NCBI GenBank assembly: GCA_015055605.1
Contig: SVHV01000004.1
Location: 34,926 to 98,925 of the forward strand
DNA from: Clostridiales bacterium
GTDB lineage: Bacteria; Bacillota; Clostridia; Christensenellales; UBA1242
Direction: 5' to 3'
DNA: 64,000 nucleotides
Each line of letters starts with the position of its first letter. Position 1 is the first letter of the stretch. Made by a program: the position numbers and the translations under genes. The notes under the pieces are model-generated. The model saw only the letters and a program-made list of their open reading frames with translations, searched no databases and had not been told where the DNA came from. Shown here in pieces: positions 28,108-34,880 of this stretch.

Positions 28108-28163
28108 GTGAAAAGGGTGTGGTTTTGTGTTGACGGTGTTATGAATATTTTTTGTTTTTTTGT

Positions 28164-28196
28164 AAAATTTTGCATTCAAATATATTGCAAAATTTT
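28164..28196. promoter_or_regulatory. Inverted repeat upstream of mscS, possible operator
   Basis: AAAATTTTGCA (28164-28174) and TGCAAAATTTT (28186-28196) are perfect 11-bp inverted copies, centres 22 bp apart (two helical turns). The right arm overlaps a candidate -35 (TTGCAA) with TAATAT 18 bp on. Confidence 0.4.
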
Positions 28197-28253
28197 TAGG
28201 CTATATGTTAATATAATTAGTGGAATACATTTTGTTTAAAAGGAGATTAAAAA

Positions 28254-29312
28254 ATGAGTTGGGATAGTATATGGAATACAATTAAAACATTCTTTACTGA
28301 TAATCTTTGGGATGTTATATTGTTCTTTGCATCAATATTTATTGGATTAGTAGTAGTAAAGATTATATTGAATGTTGTAAGAAGAATGCTTTCTAATACA
28401 AAGATGGAGAAGGTTACTCAGAGCTTTATTTTTAAGATAGTGAAGTTTGCCTTATATTTGTTCTTAATAATGGCTATTCTCAGTATGATAGGAATATCTA
28501 TGACTGGTATAGTTACTGCAATTAGTGCGTGTGTTCTTGCTGTAGGTATGGCATTACAAAATAATATTGCAAACCTTGCTAACGGTATAGTTATCGTTAC
28601 TTCTAAGATTTTTAAAAAGGGCGACTTTGTTGAGGTTGATGGTGTTTCTGGTAGTGTAGAGGATATTAATTTCTTGTTTACTACAATTACAACAACAGAC
28701 AATAAGAGGGTTACAATTCCTAATTCTGCAATAGTTGATGGTGCTATGACTAATTATGGTGCTAATCCTACTAGAAGAGTTGACTTTACTTTCTCTGTGG
28801 CTTATGAGAGTGATGTGGAGCTTGTTAAAAAGGTTATTTTAGATGTAATCAATAGTAACGGAAAGGTTAGAGTTTTAGATAAGACACCTTTCTGTAGATT
28901 AAAGAAACTTAATGCTAGTAGTTTAGATTTCTTCGCTCACTGTTGGGTAGATGCAGAGGATTACTGGGATGTTTATTATTATGTTGTTGAGAATGTTTAC
29001 AATGAATTTAAGAGAAACAAGATTTCTGTACCATTCAATCAATTAGAGGTAAGAGAGAGAAAAGATGAAGTTGTTATGCCTGTAATCGAAACTCCTCTTC
29101 CATCTAGAGTTGAGAAGATTAGAATTACAAAAAAGAAAATGATTGATTTAGAAAAAGATGACCTTGTAGCGCTCTTTAAGAAAAATGTTATCAAGAAAGA
29201 TAATAGAGTAAAAATGAATAAAACAAAGAAGTCTACAAAGGACTCAGCAACAAAGATTGTTGATACAAGTGCTGAGAAAAAAGAAACTAGTTCAACCGAA
29301 GAGAAGAAATAA
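28254..29312 (+). CDS. mscS: MscS-type mechanosensitive channel
   Basis: 352 residues. Three N-terminal membrane helices (about 17-40, 60-80 and 83-110) end in the pore helix with the Ala/Gly pattern AVGMALQNNIANLANG. The MscS beta domain follows (GDFVEVDGVSGSVEDI, then TTDNKRVTIPNS). The cytoplasmic alpha/beta part continues to about 275, and an added Lys/Thr/Ser-rich tail of about 70 residues has no counterpart in small MscS proteins. The channel opens on membrane tension and protects against hypo-osmotic shock. AGGAG precedes the ATG. Confidence 0.92.
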   Translation: MSWDSIWNTIKTFFTDNLWDVILFFASIFIGLVVVKIILNVVRRMLSNTKMEKVTQSFIFKIVKFALYLFLIMAILSMIGISMTGIVTAISACVLAVGMALQNNIANLANGIVIVTSKIFKKGDFVEVDGVSGSVEDINFLFTTITTTDNKRVTIPNSAIVDGAMTNYGANPTRRVDFTFSVAYESDVELVKKVILDVINSNGKVRVLDKTPFCRLKKLNASSLDFFAHCWVDAEDYWDVYYYVVENVYNEFKRNKISVPFNQLEVRERKDEVVMPVIETPLPSRVEKIRITKKKMIDLEKDDLVALFKKNVIKKDNRVKMNKTKKSTKDSATKIVDTSAEKKETSSTEEKK

Positions 29313-29337
29313 CAATACAAAAAGAGCAGAAACTAGT

Positions 29338-29652
29338 ATGCTACTCTTAGAGAATGCATTGAGAGCGTTTAATGGTATAGAAGAAATAGTAATACCGTCA
29401 GCAGTTTCTAGTTGTGCAACAGGCTCTTTTAGTTATCATGTTACTAATATTGTAGTTGATAGTGCTTCAGTATACCTTAGCACTACTTCTGATACATCAA
29501 ATCATTCTATTGCTACTAGATTTAATGGTAAACTCAAAGTCCATAAGTCCATAGTTGACGATGTGAATAATGTCAATGATTATCTAAACGATACTTCTAA
29601 GTTTAATAGAGTGCTTGATGGCGACTATTATTTATATACAATGAATGCATAA
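29338..29652 (+). CDS. Short BspA-like repeat fragment
   Basis: 104 residues from the ATG at 29338, with only a weak GAG-type ribosome site. The first half has a pattern close to BspA-type LRR_5 repeats (IEEIVIPSAVSS...GSFSYHVTNIVVDS), and the rest ends in an LKVHKSIVDDVNN segment like the closing part of such proteins. It has no signal peptide and is much shorter than real BspA-like proteins, so it may be a decayed 3' remnant. It starts 25 bp after mscS and ends before a terminator. Confidence 0.45.
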   Translation: MLLLENALRAFNGIEEIVIPSAVSSCATGSFSYHVTNIVVDSASVYLSTTSDTSNHSIATRFNGKLKVHKSIVDDVNNVNDYLNDTSKFNRVLDGDYYLYTMNA

Positions 29653-29658
29653 AAAATA

Positions 29659-29690
29659 AAAATCTAACTCATACTCGGGGTTAGATTTTT
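29659..29690. terminator. Bidirectional intrinsic terminator
   Basis: A 10-bp stem (29659-29668 with 29680-29689) with T-run lies between the BspA-like fragment and the convergent DUF gene. Confidence 0.75.
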
Positions 29691-30167
29691 TTATAGTTCG
29701 CCAACATTGGCACTGATTGTGTATTTAACATCATAATTGCTAAATATGTGTTTGATTGTTTTGCTTGTTGATTTGTGTTTAGAAAATACATCAACTACTT
29801 TGTAGTCGTTCCAACTAGTTTCATAAGCAATAAAGTCGATTTTGTTTTCGCAAAGTTCTTTTTTAAACTCAGTCATCTTTTCAGTAGGTACTGTAACAGT
29901 AATTTTCCATAGTTGTTCTTTTCGCATTTTGTCTGTGATTAGCATTCCTAAATATACACCTAGTAGGTTGCATATTACAGAAACGATAACTGCTACATAT
30001 AGTTCAACATCTGCAATTACTTTGATAATATAAGTATTGAATCCGTAGTTAACTGCACTGAATATATATGCCATTAGTTTTGTTCCTTTAATGGTTATAA
30101 CACTCTTAATTGTGCTTAATACTACATTTACTAATTGACATACAAAAAATAATAAATAAAACCACAT
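29691..30167 (-). CDS. UPF0316-like membrane protein (DUF5698/DUF2179)
   Basis: 158 residues with three membrane helices in the first 90 residues, arranged as in the UPF0316 group (LVNVVLSTIKSVITIKG near the start, LGVYLGMLITDKM at the end of the last helix). A C-terminal soluble DUF2179-like ferredoxin-fold segment follows (ITVTVPTEKMTEFKKEL). The DUF2179 domain also ends YitT-type proteins. The role is unknown, and ligand sensing has been suggested only by fold. GGGAGG precedes the ATG. Confidence 0.7.
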   Translation of the reverse strand: MWFYLLFFVCQLVNVVLSTIKSVITIKGTKLMAYIFSAVNYGFNTYIIKVIADVELYVAVIVSVICNLLGVYLGMLITDKMRKEQLWKITVTVPTEKMTEFKKELCENKIDFIAYETSWNDYKVVDVFSKHKSTSKTIKHIFSNYDVKYTISANVGEL

Positions 30168-30382
30168 AATTCATCCTCCCTTTAGTCATTTTGAGGGCTA
30201 TTCTATCATACTAAAATTTGAAAATCAAGAGAAATATGAAAATAATTTATAAAATTTAAACAAATTATATTTTGCAAATAAATTACGGGATAAAAGTTTA
30301 TTTGTTTGACTATTATTATATGCTAATATATAATCTAATTGTTATGGTGGGAATGAAAAATTTAATAATGAGAGGAAAATAA

Positions 30383-31294
30383 ATGGCAGACAATACTCAA
30401 ACACAAGTAACAACTATCGCTGAATTATTTAAAAGATTAGCAACTAACGAGACAGATGGCGAGAATGTTAAGAGAGTAGAGCAAGTATTTGGACTAAAAA
30501 TCAAAGATGTTCTTACAGCAGAATTGTTTAATTATATGGGAGAAACTGGCTTAGAGTTAGAGGGAGGTGTAACTCTTCTATCACTTGATGAGGTTTGTGA
30601 TTACAATCCTAGTGCGAAGATTATTCCTATGTTTAGATTACCAAACAATATCTTGATATGTTATGATGGTAATGCAAAGAATTATTGCAAACTTAATACT
30701 AGAAATGGAAAGGTTATAGATGCAGTTCCTAGTGTAAATGTGTATTTTAGAGAAGAGTTAGAGGATATGGACGAAGAGACAACTCCAGATGGCGAGAATG
30801 TTTCTATTCCATTTATTATGAATTACAAAGATACTCAGGTAGTCGTTGTATTTGGTTATGATATGTGTAAGGATAAGCAAAGTTCTTTCTTTGCAGTTAG
30901 AAATATTATTGTTGAGTATGATGAGTATGAGGAGTCTTTTGATTGCAATATTAGAGTGCCTATCAATGCTAAGAAATGGCAAGAGGTATATAGTCCTGTT
31001 TTAGATACTTACAAACAAATCGGTAATAATCCAAAGGCTATTGCAGAACTAGATAAGTTCTTAAAGACTGATATGACAAATCCTGTTCTTAGGAATAAGT
31101 ACAAGAAACTTATTGATTTTATGGAGAAAGAGGAAACAGACCTTATGACTGCTCACTCAATTATTGCTAGTGATATTGAACTAACAGAAGAACAGTGTTA
31201 TGATATTGTTCATGAATATAGCAACCATGCTAGAGTAGCTCCACTGTACGAAAAAGTTGTAGAGTATGTTGGAAAATTAGAACTAGATATGTAG
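30383..31294 (+). CDS. Hypothetical acidic soluble protein
   Basis: 303 residues, acidic and soluble, no signal peptide or membrane segment. The middle (about 60-200) is strand-rich with an acidic turn EDMDEETTPDGEN, and the last 100 residues are helical. I do not recognise the family. AGGA precedes the ATG, and codon use is like that of well-expressed neighbours. The LRR protein gene at 31642 follows beyond a terminator and an RNA-like region, so co-transcription is unlikely. Confidence 0.65.
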   Translation: MADNTQTQVTTIAELFKRLATNETDGENVKRVEQVFGLKIKDVLTAELFNYMGETGLELEGGVTLLSLDEVCDYNPSAKIIPMFRLPNNILICYDGNAKNYCKLNTRNGKVIDAVPSVNVYFREELEDMDEETTPDGENVSIPFIMNYKDTQVVVVFGYDMCKDKQSSFFAVRNIIVEYDEYEESFDCNIRVPINAKKWQEVYSPVLDTYKQIGNNPKAIAELDKFLKTDMTNPVLRNKYKKLIDFMEKEETDLMTAHSIIASDIELTEEQCYDIVHEYSNHARVAPLYEKVVEYVGKLELDM

Positions 31295-31307
31295 TTGTAG
31301 AGTTTAT

Positions 31308-31335
31308 AAAAACACCATTTATTATGGTGTTTTTT
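31308..31335 (+). terminator. Intrinsic terminator
   Basis: An 11-bp perfect stem (31308-31318 with 31324-31334) with T-run ends the hypothetical gene at 31294. Confidence 0.82.
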
Positions 31336-31389
31336 GTATGAAAGAGTGTGTCTTGTGATAGATGTATGGTAACTATATATGTTTAAAAT

Positions 31390-31418
31390 TTGCATTTTCC
31401 AGATAGATGTGGTATAAT
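31390..31418 (+). promoter_or_regulatory. Promoter of the orphan RNA region
   Basis: TTGCAT (31390-31395), 17 bp, TATAAT (31413-31418). Start expected near 31425. Confidence 0.65.
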
Positions 31419-31424
31419 ATCTAT

Positions 31425-31595
31425 GGTGGTTGGGAGACTACCAAATTGAATTATTGCAAATTACGGCTATAATTAGTGCTTTTAATGGCACGAGAAAAGG
31501 GTTTTTATGTAAATATATTGTGGCGAAAACCACTTAAAAATAAATACAAATACTGTTAATAAAAGAAAAATGCAATATTTTGCCGTCTTTTTTTT
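31425..31595 (+). ncRNA. Orphan structured RNA or riboswitch-like leader
   Basis: This is the content of the gene-free stretch 31295-31641. From the predicted start, about 171 nt run to a U8 tract (31588-31595). Local hairpins include GGUGGU/ACUACC near the 5' end, GUGC/GCAC, and GUGG/CCAC at 31520-31533 with loop CGAAAA. Two longer pairings cross: UAUUGCA (31452-31458) with UGCAAUA (31571-31577), and ACGGC (31463-31467) with GCCGU (31582-31586). This gives a pseudoknot or two alternative folds, the second ending in the U-run. No coding frame is evident. It may be a free small RNA or control the LRR gene downstream. I recognise no known class. Confidence 0.5.
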
Positions 31596-31641
31596 GTCCT
31601 ATGTATTTACAAATCTAGAACCAAATTTTTAGAGGAGAATT

Positions 31642-33762
31642 ATGAATAATCAATATTACAAAATCAATGCTTCAAATGTTCTTTATGGTTTAAAACCAGA
31701 ATTTTATACTTATTTGAAAGAGCATAATGGAACAGCACCTGAGATTCCTGAGGGTGTAGAAATGTTAGGTGACAACCTATTTAAAAACAACAAAGACTTA
31801 AGGGAAATTGTAACCCCTGCTAGTTGTTACAAGTTTGGTTGGCATACATTCCTAGATTGTACAAACCTTAGCAGTTTATTTATCAAGGGTGAGTTGCAGG
31901 AAATTAAGGGTTCTGCTTTCTCTGGTTGTCCTAATATCGAGAAATTATTTATACCAGAGTCTATTATAAGCGTTAGAGAAAATGCATTTAAATACTGTAC
32001 TGGCCTTAGAAAAGTAAACTTCTTTGATAAACTTATTATTGATAATACAAAGCCTGAGGATAATGATGAGGTTGGTATTAGACCTTTTGCTCATCCAAAT
32101 AAGATTGTTGAGAGAATTGATGATAATATTATTGTAAAGACAAAAGACAATTTCTACTTCAAAGCACCAGATAGAGAGGAGTTTATTAGAGTTCCATTGA
32201 CAGAACTCAGAGAAACCCTTGATGACGGATACTTGTTTATCAAATCTATGCAGGTTCATAGATATTATGCTTTCAAAGAGAAATATGAAGAGTTGAAAGA
32301 GGCTGGTCAAAAAGTATTTTTGCCTTATGGTGTAGTTATGGCTACAGCTCTACCAGGAATGGAAGAGAATATTATTAAATATGGTAAAAATTTCAATGCA
32401 ATTATTAGACAAGCAACAAATCTTAATGGTGATGAATTAAGCCTATTTGAGAGAGAAACTGTATTTAAAGTTTGTAATGCTATGGGGCTTTTCGAAGATG
32501 ATGAGGCTACTAGAACTAAGGGCGCTAATGCTATTAAGCAAGGTTACTTAGAGGATTACAAAGTAACTAGAAACGAAGATGGTACAGAGACTAGAGAAAA
32601 AGTTAATGATGGTTTAACATTCAAGAGATTTATGGAAGTGTTTGGTAGAATCAAGATGAAACCATACAATCCGAACTTTACTAAACTATTCTTAAATAAT
32701 TCTATGGGTGTAGAGCATATTAGCAAGTTTGTTGCAATGCCTGTAAAAGAGCAAAAGAAAATCTCTAAAATCTTTAATAACTTTGATAGAATTGCAACAG
32801 ACTACGAAGCATATAAAACAACTGCTAAAGGTGATAAAGAATTCGATTTCTTCGAGTATTGTTTCAATTATAAGGATATTAGTAAATTTGGTGAGGTTCC
32901 AGAAGATAGAGTGGAACTTGCTGAAAAAATTGCCCCATATTACAATACTGAGAAAGATTTCCAAGAAGTTTGTGAAATAGTTGATAAACACATTGCTCCA
33001 TATATCTGTCTTCCAGAAGAAGTAGTAACAACAGATAAATTACAATATGTTGCTGCCAACTTAATCGAGGGTGGACAAACTACTTATGAGATAGATGCTA
33101 ACTTTATTGAGGCTAATGCCAAAAACAACGAAGTTGTAGACAAAGTTAGAGATATGCTTTTAGATAAAACTGAGGGTGAGTTTACTTATGAGTGGGTTCC
33201 TAAGACTTTACTTGAGGGCGAAGAAGGAAATCAGGCTTATGTTGGTAATGTAGACAACCTAACTGTTAGTAGTATTATCGGTACATGTTGTACACTTGAG
33301 AGAGTTGGTAGACCAATTCTTTACAATACTGCATGGGCACACAATGTTCAGATGTTACTATTGTATCAAGATGGATTCCCTATTGGAAAAGCAACATTTA
33401 TCCTAAATAGAGAAACTGGTGAGGGTCTATATAATAACTTTGAGGCATCTAGCAATGTATACTTTAGTAAACCACAACAAGAAGAATTGTATAACACATT
33501 CTATAGAGGTACTCTAGCAATGGTTAATACATTTAATGAGTTTCATGATGTTGAGATGACTAAGGTTAATATCGGTACTAGAGCTAATAAGATGGACTTA
33601 TTGCAATTCAGCAAGAACGCATCTGATGACGAGTGGGTAAATGCTGAGGCAGTTCAAATCCCTGGTTACCAAGGTGACGCTATGGGACAACAAATCGTTG
33701 TATATAACAAAGACCATGTTGAGAAAGGTTTAAAATATAGAAACGGTGCATTAGTTAAATAA
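31642..33762 (+). CDS. Large intracellular protein with BspA-type LRR N-terminus
   Basis: 706 residues with no signal peptide. Residues about 30-130 contain three BspA/LRR_5-type repeats (IPEGVEMLGDNLFKNN, FLDCTNLSSLFIKG, IPESIISVRENAFKYC). The remaining 550 residues are not recognised; the last 180 are strand-rich with a WAHNVQMLLLYQDGFPIGKA segment and a closing YQGDAMGQQIVVYN that recalls an acyltransferase-like or papain-like core only vaguely. BspA repeats are usually on surface proteins, so a cytoplasmic one is odd. AGAGGAG precedes the ATG, and codon use suggests good expression. A terminator follows. Confidence 0.7.
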   Translation: MNNQYYKINASNVLYGLKPEFYTYLKEHNGTAPEIPEGVEMLGDNLFKNNKDLREIVTPASCYKFGWHTFLDCTNLSSLFIKGELQEIKGSAFSGCPNIEKLFIPESIISVRENAFKYCTGLRKVNFFDKLIIDNTKPEDNDEVGIRPFAHPNKIVERIDDNIIVKTKDNFYFKAPDREEFIRVPLTELRETLDDGYLFIKSMQVHRYYAFKEKYEELKEAGQKVFLPYGVVMATALPGMEENIIKYGKNFNAIIRQATNLNGDELSLFERETVFKVCNAMGLFEDDEATRTKGANAIKQGYLEDYKVTRNEDGTETREKVNDGLTFKRFMEVFGRIKMKPYNPNFTKLFLNNSMGVEHISKFVAMPVKEQKKISKIFNNFDRIATDYEAYKTTAKGDKEFDFFEYCFNYKDISKFGEVPEDRVELAEKIAPYYNTEKDFQEVCEIVDKHIAPYICLPEEVVTTDKLQYVAANLIEGGQTTYEIDANFIEANAKNNEVVDKVRDMLLDKTEGEFTYEWVPKTLLEGEEGNQAYVGNVDNLTVSSIIGTCCTLERVGRPILYNTAWAHNVQMLLLYQDGFPIGKATFILNRETGEGLYNNFEASSNVYFSKPQQEELYNTFYRGTLAMVNTFNEFHDVEMTKVNIGTRANKMDLLQFSKNASDDEWVNAEAVQIPGYQGDAMGQQIVVYNKDHVEKGLKYRNGALVK

Positions 33763-33768
33763 TAATAT

Positions 33769-33800
33769 AGAGAGAGTTTAAAACGACTCTCTCTTTTTTT
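33769..33800 (+). terminator. Intrinsic terminator
   Basis: A 9-bp stem AGAGAGAGT/ACTCTCTCT (33769-33777 with 33786-33794) with a T-run. Confidence 0.85.
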
Positions 33801-33899
33801 ACAATAATATTGTTTGGGAAGAGAATAATATATAAATAATTATTTTATATAATTATTTGAATTTGGCTAAAACTATGGTATATTAATAATAGAGGTCTT

Positions 33900-34859
33900 A
33901 TGCGTAGTTTCAAAGATGTTGAGTGTAATATAAAAGAAATTGCCTCCGAATATGATAGGGTGATGGAACTTTTGGAGTATGAAGAAGTCTTGCTAGACAA
34001 GAAACTTTTTTTGCGTCTAAGTAAGCAAAAGACTCTTTTTGAGCCTCTTGCTCTTGAGTATAAAAACTACGAAAAGTTATGTAATAGTGTTAGGGAAATA
34101 GACTCTATGCTAAGAGACCTTTCGGGTGATGATAGATTAGATTTTGAGAAAGAAAACGTCTCTATCGAAAAGAAAATTAAAAGCAGTGAAAATACTCTTG
34201 TTAAATTACATCTATCACTCAATGCTAAGATGCAGAAGTTGGTGTTAGAGATAGTTGCTCTTAAGGGGGATTTGTCGGGTGTGTTACTCTCCGATTTGAT
34301 TACAGGGTATACACTCTTTGCAGAGGACAATTCGTTGTCTGTTCAGTATGATAAGGATAATAATAGGTTGTGTATTGATGGGTTAAATGCTAAAGAGTTT
34401 TTTGTATCCGAAATGGGTATACATGAAGCTCGAAATGCACAAAAGACGGGTGCTTGTCAGGTGTATGTTTTTGATGCTCCTATAGATGCTTTAGACTTTA
34501 GGCTAGATGATGTGGAGATAGTTTGCTATCGTTCTAGTGGTGCTGGTGGTCAGCATATCAATACTACAGATAGTGCCATAAAGGCTACACATATTCCCAC
34601 TGGATTATATACTTTCTGTCAAGAAGAGCGAAGTCAGATACAGAATAAGGAAAAAGCTCTTGAGAGGTTGAAGGTAAAAGTAGAGGACTTTTATAATAAG
34701 CAAATAAAGTCATCTATTGATACTCAGAGGAAAGAGCAATTAAAGAAATTTAAGGCTATGCCTATAAATAAAGTATATGATTATGTGAGTGGAAGTATAT
34801 TAGATTCTGCTGGTAGAGAAATTTCGATTAAGGACTTTTTGAGAGGTAGGACATTATAA
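33900..34859 (+). CDS. Release-factor-like GGQ protein lacking codon-recognition motifs
   Basis: 319 residues, laid out like RF1 (usually about 355). A helical N-terminal domain is followed by a reduced middle domain and the catalytic domain with SSGAGGQHINTTDSA near residue 215 and CQEERSQIQNK. The GGQ loop that triggers peptidyl-tRNA hydrolysis is intact. In the middle domain RF1 has a GVHRVQRVP-x-TE...HTS pattern that reads stop codons; here the aligned stretch is EMGIHEARNAQKTGACQVYVFDA, without a P-x-T or SPF tripeptide or the HTS motif. Stop-codon reading is therefore unlikely, and ribosome rescue is a possible role. It starts an operon; GAGG precedes the ATG. Confidence 0.75.
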   Translation: MRSFKDVECNIKEIASEYDRVMELLEYEEVLLDKKLFLRLSKQKTLFEPLALEYKNYEKLCNSVREIDSMLRDLSGDDRLDFEKENVSIEKKIKSSENTLVKLHLSLNAKMQKLVLEIVALKGDLSGVLLSDLITGYTLFAEDNSLSVQYDKDNNRLCIDGLNAKEFFVSEMGIHEARNAQKTGACQVYVFDAPIDALDFRLDDVEIVCYRSSGAGGQHINTTDSAIKATHIPTGLYTFCQEERSQIQNKEKALERLKVKVEDFYNKQIKSSIDTQRKEQLKKFKAMPINKVYDYVSGSILDSAGREISIKDFLRGRTL

Positions 34860-34880
34860 TAAATTTATGAGGAGAGAATA

